Positions 6,452 through 12,470 of a stretch of 12,485 bases of DNA are shown here, one piece after another. The stretch spans positions 1 through 12,485 of the forward strand of contig CALESR010000206.1 in NCBI GenBank assembly GCA_937907485.1, in the 5' to 3' direction. Within the stretch, counting starts at the first letter, position 1. Each line of letters opens with the position of its first letter. The stretch is from an uncultured Paracoccaceae bacterium. Its GTDB lineage: Bacteria; Pseudomonadota; Alphaproteobacteria; Rhodobacterales; Rhodobacteraceae. Both the position numbers and the translations under genes were made by a program. The notes beneath the pieces are model-generated. The model did not search any database. It was not told the origin of the DNA and was given only the letters and a program-made list of their open reading frames with translations.

Positions 6452-6823
6452 TCAAGCGATCTCGGCCAGCACCCGTTTGGCGATCCGCGCGGCGGCCAGC
6501 GCCCGCGGCGCACCGGCATAGACCGCGACATGGCGCAGCACCTCCAGCACATCCGACGGCGTGGCGCCGGTGCGGGCGGTGGCGCCCAGATGGACCTCGA
6601 ATTCCTCGAGATTGCCCAAGCCCGCCAGCAGCGCCAACACCAGCATCGAGCGTTCGCGCAGCGCGATGGCGTCCGAGGACCAGACATGCCCCCAGGCGGC
6701 CTCGGTCACCAGCTGCTGCAGGGGCGCATCCCAGCCCGTGCCATCGCCCAGCGAGCGATCGACATGCGCGTCACCCAGCACCTTGCGGCGCATCCTCTGG
6801 CCTTCGTCGAACCTGTCGCTCAT
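6452..6823 (-). CDS. pcaC: 4-carboxymuconolactone decarboxylase
   Basis: 123 aa, single AhpD/CMD-type helical domain. It decarboxylates gamma-carboxymuconolactone to 3-oxoadipate enol-lactone in the protocatechuate branch of the beta-ketoadipate pathway. The start RFDEGQRMRRKVLGDAHVDRSL and the segments RERSMLVLALLAGLGNLEEFEVHL, TGATPSDVLEVLRHVAVYAGAP follow PcaC closely, including the conserved Glu and His of the active-site helix. It is slightly shorter at the C-terminus than the usual about 130 aa. ATG 6823 lies 7 nt after the pobA stop. The pobA TGA is part of the SD (TGAGGT), so translation of the two genes is probably coupled. No peroxiredoxin-type CxxC is present, which argues against an AhpD function. 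Confidence 0.88.
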   Translation of the reverse strand: MSDRFDEGQRMRRKVLGDAHVDRSLGDGTGWDAPLQQLVTEAAWGHVWSSDAIALRERSMLVLALLAGLGNLEEFEVHLGATARTGATPSDVLEVLRHVAVYAGAPRALAAARIAKRVLAEIA

Positions 6824-6830
6824 GCGCACC

Positions 6831-8000
6831 TCAATAGGGCAGACCCACATAATTGCGGGCCATGGTGATCTGGGCGCTGTCCATGCTTTCCAGTTGCAGC
6901 AATTCCGCTTCCTGGATTTTCTGGTCAAACTCGGTCTGGCCGGGGAAGGGATGCAACAGGGTGGTCATCCACCACGAAAACCGCATCGCCCCCCAGATGC
7001 GTTTCAGCGCCCGCGTGCCGTAAAGATCCAGCGCCGCCGCATCGCCGTCAAGCACCGCCGCGCGCAGGGCCTCAAACAGGTAATGCACATCCGAGGCCGC
7101 GAGGTTCAGCCCCTTGGCGCCGGTCGGCGGCACGATATGCGCGGCGTCGCCGACCAGAAACAGCCGACCCCAGCGCATCGGTTCGATCACGAACGAGCGC
7201 AGCGGTGCAATGGATTTCTCGATCGTCGGCCCGGTTTCCATCGCGTCCGAGACTTGCGGCGGCAGGCGACGGCGGAGTTCATCCCAAAACGCCTGATCCG
7301 ACCATTGGTCCACCGTGTCGGTCAGCGGCACCTGGATGTAATAGCGGCTCAGGCTTTCATTGCGCATCGACGCCAGCGCAAAGCCGCGCGGGTGATTGGC
7401 ATAGACCAGTTCCTCGGCGGCGGGCGCGGTGCGCGACAGCACGCCCAGCCAGCCAAAGGGATAGACCCGTTCGAACTCGGTGCGCAGGGTGGCGGGGATC
7501 GTCGGGCGGCTGACGCCGTGAAAACCGTCACATCCGGCGATATAGTCGCAATCGAGGCGATGGGTCTGGCCGTCCTTGTCCCAGGTCACATGCGGATGCG
7601 CGCCGGTCACGTCATGCAGTTGCACATTCGCGGCCTCATGCACGATCACCGCGCCAAGGGCATCCTGCGCCGAATAGAGGTCATGCGTCACCTCGGTCTG
7701 GCCGTAGACCAGCACCGACTGGCCGACCCGCTCCTTGAAATTGACGCGGAACATGCCGTGCACGGTGCTCAGGTTGGTGCCGTCATGGACATGCGCCTCG
7801 CGGTCCATCCGGGTGCCTGCCCCAGCGCGGCGCAGCAGGTCGGCGCAGCCTTGTTCCAGCACGCCCGCCCGGATGCGCGCCAGCACATAGTCGCGCGTCT
7901 GGCGTTCGATCACCACAGTGGCAATCCCCGCCTTCATCAGCAGTTGCGACAGCATCAGCCCCGAAGGGCCGCCGCCGATGATGGCTACCTGTGTGCGCAT
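6831..8000 (-). CDS. pobA: 4-hydroxybenzoate 3-monooxygenase (PHBH)
   Basis: 389 aa flavoprotein (P. fluorescens PHBH is 394 aa). It hydroxylates 4-hydroxybenzoate to protocatechuate with NADPH and O2. FAD motifs: VAIIGGGPSGL (residues 5-15), the DG motif CDYIAGCDGFHGVSR and LFLVGDAAHIVPPTGAKGLN. Substrate and NADPH residues match the reference enzyme and can be aligned without gaps at the N-terminus: Arg33, Gln34, Tyr38, Arg42, Arg44. The YANHPRGFAL and SRYYIQVPL segments hold the substrate-site Tyr, Ser and Arg. The protein ends at NYVGLPY, four residues shorter than PHBH. ATG 8000 has a strong AGGAGGAC SD. It leads a minus-strand operon with pcaC. No adjacent PobR gene is visible, so the regulator must be elsewhere or absent. 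Confidence 0.93.
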   Translation of the reverse strand: MRTQVAIIGGGPSGLMLSQLLMKAGIATVVIERQTRDYVLARIRAGVLEQGCADLLRRAGAGTRMDREAHVHDGTNLSTVHGMFRVNFKERVGQSVLVYGQTEVTHDLYSAQDALGAVIVHEAANVQLHDVTGAHPHVTWDKDGQTHRLDCDYIAGCDGFHGVSRPTIPATLRTEFERVYPFGWLGVLSRTAPAAEELVYANHPRGFALASMRNESLSRYYIQVPLTDTVDQWSDQAFWDELRRRLPPQVSDAMETGPTIEKSIAPLRSFVIEPMRWGRLFLVGDAAHIVPPTGAKGLNLAASDVHYLFEALRAAVLDGDAAALDLYGTRALKRIWGAMRFSWWMTTLLHPFPGQTEFDQKIQEAELLQLESMDSAQITMARNYVGLPY

Positions 8001-8021
8001 GGAGTCCTCCTGTTGCCGGCA

Positions 8022-8050
8022 ATGATAGATTGCAGATGCAGCTTTTACAG
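8022..8050 (-). promoter_or_regulatory. candidate pobA promoter
   Basis: On the minus strand CTGTAA (8050-8045) is separated by 17 bp from TATCAT (8027-8022), a 5-of-6 match to the -10 consensus with a weak -35. That fits an activator-dependent promoter. The predicted start lies near 8015, giving a leader of about 15 nt that begins inside the palindrome TTGCCGGCAA (8013-8022), just before the SD. Confidence 0.4.
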
Positions 8051-8053
8051 GGA

Positions 8054-8105
8054 CACGCCGCGCAGGAACCTGGACGAATCGCACATCGCATGACGCTGCG
8101 GCGTG
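8054..8105. promoter_or_regulatory. candidate operator pair in the pobA / MDR divergent region
   Basis: CACGCCGC (8054-8061) and its exact inverse GCGGCGTG (8098-8105) are spaced 44 bp centre to centre, about four helical turns. The left arm sits just upstream of the pobA -35 box. Between them is a tandem direct repeat ATCGCAC ATCGCAT (8078-8091). This arrangement is compatible with an activator or looping regulator such as an IclR-type PobR, but no consensus match is claimed. Confidence 0.3.
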
Positions 8106-8163
8106 GCCTCTTGCCCATGCGGGGCCATGCGTTACCTTGTCACCACCCTTGGAGGAGGCGCCG

Positions 8164-9195
8164 ATGACCCAACCCACCACCACCCTTGCCCTCGCCCTGC
8201 GTGACGGCGGCTATGCCAAGGCGCCGACGCCGCAGGTGCCAGTCGATCTGGCTGCCCATCTGGATCTGCGCGAGGTCGCGCTGCCCGCATTGGCGCCGGG
8301 GCAGGTTCTGGTGCAGGTGATCGCCAGCCCGGTCAACCCGTCGGACCTGTTCTTTGTTCAGGGTGGTTATGGTCAGCCCAGGGTGCAGGGACAGGCGGCT
8401 GGCTTCGAGGGGGCGGGCCGGGTGATCGCGGGCAACGGCGCGCTGGCCGAGGCGCTGGTGGGCAATCGTGTGGCGTTTCTGGGCACCGTCACCGGCACAT
8501 GGGCGCAGCATGCGGTCAGTGACGCGGCGCTGTGCATCCCGCTGGCGGATGCGGTCAGCGACACCGATGGGGCGGCGCTGATCGTCAACCCGTTGACCGC
8601 CGTTGCGCTGCTGGAACGGGTGCGCGAGGCCAAAAGCGCAGCCGTCATCATCAACGCTGCGGGCTCGCAGCTGGGGCGGTTGATGCTGGGGCTGGCGCGC
8701 GATCTGGGGCTGGTGGCGCTGGCGGTGATCCGCCGCCCGGGCGACGAGGACGCGCTGCGCGCGCTGGGCGCGGCCGAGGTTCTGGTCAGCAGCGATCCCG
8801 CATTTCGGGCTGCCGCTGCCGCCGCGATCAAGGCCCACAAACCGCGGGTGTTGCTGGATGCCGTGGGCGATCAGGCGACGGCGGATCTGTTCTTTGCCAT
8901 GCCGCCCGGCGCGCACTGGGTCAGCTATGGCAAGATGAGCGACGATGCCCCGGCGCTGACGCAGATGGGCCAGCTCATCTTCATGGACAAGCATATCGAG
9001 GGCTTCTGGCTGAGCCGCTGGCTGCCCGCCGCCCCGCCCGAGCGCCGACAGGCCGTGGTGACGCAGGTGCAGACGCGCTTTGCCTCCGGTCAATGGACGA
9101 CGCGGGTGGCGGCGGACCTGTCCCTAGAACAGGCGATCGACGGCATTTTGCCCGCCTATCGGCGCAGTGCGGGCAAGGTGATCATCCGGCCCTGA
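8164..9195 (+). CDS. zinc-independent MDR-family NAD(P)H reductase, MECR/ETR-like
   Basis: 343 aa, cytosolic medium-chain dehydrogenase/reductase. It lacks the zinc-binding Cys clusters of alcohol dehydrogenases. Features match 2-enoyl thioester reductases: NPSDLFFVQGGYG with a Tyr (69) at the place of the catalytic Tyr of MECR/Etr1, then GFEGAGRV. The cofactor fold begins INAAGSQLGRLMLGLARDLG, followed by VIRRPGD, whose arginines suit NADPH. The C-terminal WVSYGKMS and IEGFWLSRW segments are typical of MECR. It could reduce an enoyl-CoA/ACP or a quinone-like substrate. ATG 8164 is set by the strong GGAGGAGG SD; the alternative TTG at 8137 is unlikely. It is divergent from pobA and convergent with the GntR regulator. 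Confidence 0.78.
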   Translation: MTQPTTTLALALRDGGYAKAPTPQVPVDLAAHLDLREVALPALAPGQVLVQVIASPVNPSDLFFVQGGYGQPRVQGQAAGFEGAGRVIAGNGALAEALVGNRVAFLGTVTGTWAQHAVSDAALCIPLADAVSDTDGAALIVNPLTAVALLERVREAKSAAVIINAAGSQLGRLMLGLARDLGLVALAVIRRPGDEDALRALGAAEVLVSSDPAFRAAAAAAIKAHKPRVLLDAVGDQATADLFFAMPPGAHWVSYGKMSDDAPALTQMGQLIFMDKHIEGFWLSRWLPAAPPERRQAVVTQVQTRFASGQWTTRVAADLSLEQAIDGILPAYRRSAGKVIIRP

Positions 9196-9220
9196 AGGGG
9201 GGCTTTCATCCGTCGCGCAC

Positions 9221-9252
9221 GGGGTCGGCCCCGGGGCGCTGCCCCGGACCCC
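9221..9252 (+). terminator. GC-rich terminator-like hairpin after the MDR gene
   Basis: Inner stem CCGGGGC-GCT-GCCCCGG (9231-9247), extended by GGGGT (9221-9225) pairing with ACCCC (9248-9252) across a one-sided 5-nt bulge. The sequence following on the plus strand is GGGATATTTGG, so the T-tract is weak and interrupted. It probably ends transcription between the convergent MDR and GntR genes. Confidence 0.55.
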
Positions 9253-9274
9253 GGGATATTTGGCGAGCAAAGAG
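9253..9274 (+). repeat. intergenic motif copy 1 (GATATTTGGCGAGCAAAGAG)
   Basis: The motif lies immediately 3' of a GC hairpin. The same order (hairpin, then GGATATTTGnnGAGCAAAGA) recurs on the minus strand at 12425-12405. From memory, near-identical hairpin-linked motifs are frequent between genes in Rhodobacterales genomes; function is unknown to me. Confidence 0.55.
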
Positions 9275-9288
9275 GGGCGCGGCTGTGT

Positions 9289-9921
9289 TCACGGGTCAGG
9301 CGCAAAGGCCTCGTCCGGCACGAGGGGCAGGGCGGCGATCAGGGTGGTGACATGGCCACGGGCGCTGGCCTCGGCCCGCTCGCCGTCGCCTGCCGCGATT
9401 GCCTGGATCACCGCCGCCCGCGCCGCGGTGCCCGGTGGCCGCGCCTCGCGCAGTTGCGCGCGGATCAGGTGAACCTGCAGCAAGGGCAGCAACCGGTCGA
9501 GTTCGGCATTGCCGCCCAAGGCCGTCAGCGCGCGGTAATAGCGCGCCCGGGCGCGGGCGCGGTCGGGCGGCGAGGCCCGGTCATACGCGCCCGCCGCTGC
9601 GATCAGCGGCACGGGATCGGCGCCCGCCGCCACCGCCTCGGCGGCCTGTCGTGCGGCCAGACCCAGCAAGGGCTCGGTCACCAGCAGCACGTCGCGCGCG
9701 GCGCGTCGGGTCAACAGCCGGATCTGCGCCCCGCGGTAAGGGGTCAGCGTGACAATGCCGCTGGCCGCCAGCCGCCCCAACGCCTCGCGCACGGTGGAGC
9801 GGCCCAGACCGGAGCGCGCCATCAGATCCGGTTCCGACAGCCGTTGTCCGGGCACATGGCGCCCCTCGGCCAGCCCTTGCAGGATGTCGCGCACCAGCCC
9901 CTCGGGCCCCGATGGGATCAC
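9289..9921 (-). CDS. GntR-family transcriptional regulator, FCD (FadR-type) subfamily
   Basis: 210 aa. The winged helix-turn-helix occupies about residues 5-70 (PGQRLSEPDLMARSGLGRSTVREALGRLAASGIVTLTPYRGAQI). The rest is a helical FCD effector domain (about 75-200). FCD domains usually coordinate a metal with Asp and three His. Here the DxxFH position is RARYY (Arg125, Tyr129) and the EH position has become Ala, and only His190 (ARGH) remains, so metal binding is probably lost. The start is GTG 9921, whose bases overlap the kinase stop codon (GTGA), implying translational coupling; other in-frame starts would lie deep in the kinase gene. Its predicted operator is the palindrome at 10977-10991. 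The likely role is repression of the kinase/ACAD module, relieved by a pathway metabolite; this is inferred from position. Confidence 0.85.
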   Translation of the reverse strand: MIPSGPEGLVRDILQGLAEGRHVPGQRLSEPDLMARSGLGRSTVREALGRLAASGIVTLTPYRGAQIRLLTRRAARDVLLVTEPLLGLAARQAAEAVAAGADPVPLIAAAGAYDRASPPDRARARARYYRALTALGGNAELDRLLPLLQVHLIRAQLREARPPGTAARAAVIQAIAAGDGERAEASARGHVTTLIAALPLVPDEAFAPDP

Positions 9922-10919
9922 CGCCGCACCATCCCCCAGGCGATCTGTGCCAGTGGTGCGACGATGCCAGCCATCTCGGCGGCGCGCGGGTCGCTGGCGG
10001 TGCCATCCTCGGCCCGCTTGGCCACGCCCTGCACGATGGCCGCAATGCGAAACAGGCTGAGAATGATGTAAAAGTCGAAGTTTTCGGGCCGTTGCCGCCC
10101 CGTCCTGCGACACCACAGGTCGATATAGTCCGATTCCAACGGTATGCCGCTGCCCGCCAGATCAACCCCGCCAAGGCCGCGAAACACCCCCGGCGCGATC
10201 CGCCACACCATGACGTTATAGGCGAAATCGGCATAGGGGCAGCCCAGCGTGGACAGTTCCCAATCGACCACCCCCAGCACACGCGCCTCGGTCGGATGCA
10301 GGATCAGGTTGTCCAGCCGAAAGTCGCCGTGTGCGATGCGGATCTCCTCGGGCGCTTGTGGCAGAGCCTGCGGCAACCAGTCGATCAGCGCCTCCATCGC
10401 CGCGATCGGCCGGGTCTCGCTGGCGCGATACTGCTTGGTCCAGCGCGCCACCTGCCGCTCGACATACCCGCCGTGGCGCCCGTAATCCGCCAGCCCGATG
10501 GCCAAGGGATCGACGCGCGAAATCCGCGCGATGGCGTCGTTCATCGCGTCAAAGATCCCGGCGCGTTCAGTGGGCGTCATCCCCGGCAGGCGCGGGTCGA
10601 ACAGCGTGCGTCCCTCCAGATGCTCCATGACAAAGAACATCGAGCCCATGACCGTTTCGTCCTGACACAGCGCCAGAACCTTGGGCACCGGCACATCGGT
10701 TGCCGCCAGCGCTTGCATCACCCGGAATTCGCGGTCCACCTGATGCGCGGATGGCAGCACCTTGCCCACCGGCTTTTGCCGCAGGACATAGCGCCCGCTG
10801 GCGGCCTCGATCCGCCAGGTTGGGTTCGACTGCCCGCCTGCCAGCCGGTGCAGGGTCAAGGGGCCGGCGAAGCCCTCGACATGCGCTGCCATCCACGCCG
10901 CCAGTTCTGCCTCGGCCAT
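9918..10919 (-). CDS. APH-fold kinase of the ACAD10/11 N-domain type
   Basis: 333 aa, cytosolic. Motifs: nucleotide loop LAGGQSNPTWRI (about 26-37), the ATP-binding strand YVLRQKPVGK, catalytic loop HGDFRLDN (His197, Asp199, Asn204) and metal-binding DWE (Asp219). These define the phosphotransferase family that forms the N-terminal half of animal ACAD10/ACAD11 and includes LvaA of Pseudomonas levulinate catabolism, which phosphorylates 4-hydroxyacyl-CoA. The divergent neighbour is the matching ACAD half, which makes 4-hydroxyacyl-CoA (or a similar hydroxyacyl-CoA) the best substrate guess; drug phosphorylation is unlikely. ATG 10919 has AGGAGG 7 nt upstream. Length is normal for the family and no key residue is missing. 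It is translationally coupled to the downstream regulator. Confidence 0.85.
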   Translation of the reverse strand: MAEAELAAWMAAHVEGFAGPLTLHRLAGGQSNPTWRIEAASGRYVLRQKPVGKVLPSAHQVDREFRVMQALAATDVPVPKVLALCQDETVMGSMFFVMEHLEGRTLFDPRLPGMTPTERAGIFDAMNDAIARISRVDPLAIGLADYGRHGGYVERQVARWTKQYRASETRPIAAMEALIDWLPQALPQAPEEIRIAHGDFRLDNLILHPTEARVLGVVDWELSTLGCPYADFAYNVMVWRIAPGVFRGLGGVDLAGSGIPLESDYIDLWCRRTGRQRPENFDFYIILSLFRIAAIVQGVAKRAEDGTASDPRAAEMAGIVAPLAQIAWGMVRR

Positions 10920-10957
10920 GATCGCCTCCTGAATTTGTCCCAGTCTGCCCGCCGTCT

Positions 10958-10971
10958 CGTCAAGCCGTCAA
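10958..10971 (-). promoter_or_regulatory. candidate -35 boxes of the kinase-gntR operon
   Basis: Two TTGACG hexamers occur on the minus strand (plus 10971-10966 and 10963-10958), each a 5-of-6 match to the -35 consensus. The -10 is poor: GACAAAT, about 18 bp beyond the second. The exact promoter is therefore uncertain, but both boxes lie within 20 bp of the palindromic operator. Confidence 0.35.
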
Positions 10972-10976
10972 GGCCG

Positions 10977-10991
10977 GATCGTCAGACGATC
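10977..10991. promoter_or_regulatory. perfect palindrome, predicted GntR/FCD operator
   Basis: GATCGTC-A-GACGATC is a perfect 7-1-7 inverted repeat. Its core TCGTCAGACGA (10979-10989) fits the FadR-subfamily GntR operator consensus TNGTNNNACNA at every fixed position. It lies in the 123-bp region between the divergent kinase-gntR and ACAD genes and directly abuts the -35 box of the ACAD promoter, so one bound dimer could control both directions. Confidence 0.7.
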
Positions 10992-11020
10992 TTGTCAGGT
11001 GCCCGCAAGGTGGCTAGGCT
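10992..11020 (+). promoter_or_regulatory. candidate promoter of the ACAD gene
   Basis: TTGTCA (10992-10997, 5 of 6 to consensus), a 17-bp spacer and TAGGCT (11015-11020, 3 of 6). Transcription would start near 11027, leaving a leader of about 15 nt containing the AGGAGG SD. Confidence 0.45.
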
Positions 11021-11042
11021 GGCGCCAACCCAGGAGGCCGCC

Positions 11043-12314
11043 ATGATCCCCGACAAAACCGCCCGCGTTCAGGACCTGTCCCAACGGCTGCTGGCCTTCA
11101 TGGACCAGCACATCTATCCCAACGAGGCGCGGTTCTTTCAGCAGGCCGAGGAGCTGGGCCCCTTCGCCAGCTATCCGATCTTTGCCGAACTCAAGCCGCT
11201 GGCGCGTGCGGCCGGGCTGTGGAACCTGTTTTTGCCCGAATCCGACAAGGGCGCCGGGTTGACCAACCTCGAATACGGCCATCTGTGCGAGATCATGGGT
11301 CGCAGCTTCCTCGCGCCCGAGGTGTTCAACTGCAATGCCCCGGACACCGGCAACATGGAGGTGATCGAGCGCTATGGCTCCGAGGCCGACAAGGAGCGCT
11401 GGCTGAAACCGCTGCTGGCGGGCGAGATCCGATCCTGCTTTGCGATGACCGAACCGGCGGTGGCCTCGTCGGATGCGACCAACATTCAGGCCGAGATCAA
11501 ACGCGACGGCGACCACTATGTCATCAACGCGCACAAATGGTACACCACCGGCGCCTCGAACCCGGCGACGAAGATCTGCATCTTCATGGGCAAGACCGAC
11601 CCGGGCAACCCCGACAGGCACAAACAGCAGTCGATGATCCTTGTGCCGATGGAGACGCCCGGCATCACCGTGACCCGTTCGCTGCCGGTGTTCGGCTATT
11701 ACGGCGTGCCGGACCGCGCGTCCGAAGTGCTGTTCGAAAATGTCCGCGTGCCGGTGGCAAACCTGCTCTTGGGCGAGGGTCGCGGCTTTGAAATCGCCCA
11801 AGGGCGGCTGGGGCCGGGGCGCATCCACCACTGCATGCGCTCGATCGGCATGGCCGAACGCATGCTGGAACAGATGATCGACCGCGCCCTGCAACGGGTC
11901 GCCTTTGGCAAGCCGGTCGCCGAGCAAAGCGTCACCCGCGAGCGCATCGCCAATGCCCGCATCCTGATCGACCAGTGCCGCCTGCTGACGCTGCATGCGG
12001 CGCACAAGATGGATACCGTGGGCAACAAGGCCGCGCTGGCCGAAATCGCCATGATCAAGATCGCCGTTCCCAACATGCTGTGCCAGGTCAGCGACTGGGC
12101 GATCCAGGTCTTTGGCGGCGGCGGCACCGGCAATGACTACGGTACGGCAATCGCCTATGCCGGCGCCCGCGTGCTGCGGCTGGCCGACGGGCCGGACGAG
12201 GTGCACCGCGACCAGCTCGCCCGGCTGGAGATCAAGAAACGCAAAGGGTTGAACCATCCGGGCTGGGAGCAGCAGGTCACCAGCCGCGGCCGCAACCCCG
12301 CGCTGGGGTCCTGA
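11043..12314 (+). CDS. acyl-CoA dehydrogenase, ACAD10/11 type
   Basis: 423 aa FAD enzyme, full length for this subfamily. Seen: N-terminal helical domain with FMDQHIYPNE, the FAD-binding segment CFAMTEPAVASSDATN in the beta-domain, HKWYTTGA, RLGPGRIHHCMR, then VFGGGGTGNDY and the C-terminal RVLRLADGPDEVH. The last segment is as in human ACAD11. It puts Asp382 where ordinary acyl-CoA dehydrogenases have the catalytic Glu of their YEGT motif, which separates this group from classical fatty-acid ACADs. Known relatives act with an APH-type kinase on 4-hydroxyacyl-CoAs, and such a kinase is the divergent neighbour. ATG 11043 has AGGAGG 6 nt upstream; the much longer open frame upstream is ignored because it lies antisense to the kinase. 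A following gene starts at 12483 and may continue the operon, although hairpins intervene. Confidence 0.9.
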   Translation: MIPDKTARVQDLSQRLLAFMDQHIYPNEARFFQQAEELGPFASYPIFAELKPLARAAGLWNLFLPESDKGAGLTNLEYGHLCEIMGRSFLAPEVFNCNAPDTGNMEVIERYGSEADKERWLKPLLAGEIRSCFAMTEPAVASSDATNIQAEIKRDGDHYVINAHKWYTTGASNPATKICIFMGKTDPGNPDRHKQQSMILVPMETPGITVTRSLPVFGYYGVPDRASEVLFENVRVPVANLLLGEGRGFEIAQGRLGPGRIHHCMRSIGMAERMLEQMIDRALQRVAFGKPVAEQSVTRERIANARILIDQCRLLTLHAAHKMDTVGNKAALAEIAMIKIAVPNMLCQVSDWAIQVFGGGGTGNDYGTAIAYAGARVLRLADGPDEVHRDQLARLEIKKRKGLNHPGWEQQVTSRGRNPALGS

Positions 12315-12345
12315 GCGTTCGCGCCCGTCGCAGGCGTCGCAAGGT

Positions 12346-12367
12346 GAGTATTTGAGGCCAGATGAAG
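12346..12367 (+). repeat. diverged motif copy, left arm of an imperfect inverted repeat
   Basis: GAGTATTTGAGGCCAGATGA followed by AGG lies 31 bp after the ACAD stop. It resembles the reverse complement of 12405-12425 (GGATATTTGAAGAGCAAAGA), so the two face each other across about 37 bp and could fold together. Confidence 0.45.
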
Positions 12368-12404
12368 GGGCGGCGAAAGCGACAATTCGACTCAAATTGC
12401 CCCC

Positions 12405-12425
12405 ATCTTTGCTCTTCAAATATCC
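12405..12425 (-). repeat. intergenic motif copy 2 (GGATATTTGAAGAGCAAAGA)
   Basis: Minus-strand copy of the motif at 9253-9274, differing mainly in two bases after ATATTTG. As in copy 1, it lies immediately 3' of a GC hairpin (12426-12458) when read on its own strand. Confidence 0.55.
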
Positions 12426-12458
12426 TCAGGGGGGTGAGGCCGCAGAATGCCCCCCTGA
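12426..12458. terminator. hairpin associated with motif copy 2
   Basis: Perfect 9-bp stem TCAGGGGGG (12426-12434) with CCCCCCTGA (12450-12458) and a 15-nt loop. On the plus strand no T-tract follows before the next gene, so read-through from the ACAD gene is possible; on the minus strand ATATTT follows after GG. It may attenuate between the ACAD gene and the next one. Confidence 0.5.
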
Positions 12459-12470
12459 CCCGGTTGGACA

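Noticed and set aside
6561..8093. 510-aa plus-strand open frame across pobA and pcaC
   Set aside because: Antisense to two well-supported genes and low-complexity in composition; no family pattern.
9918..10919. aminoglycoside resistance kinase
   Set aside because: The family fold is shared, but the motif details and the ACAD neighbour indicate a metabolic acyl-CoA kinase.
9912..11042. 377-residue N-terminal extension of the ACAD frame, which would mimic a fusion like ACAD10/11
   Set aside because: The extension is antisense to the real kinase and has no kinase motifs in that frame; the SD and promoter place the start at 11043.
10995..12419. 474-aa minus-strand open frame opposite the ACAD gene
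   Set aside because: Antisense shadow; it would also cover the ACAD promoter and the intergenic repeats.
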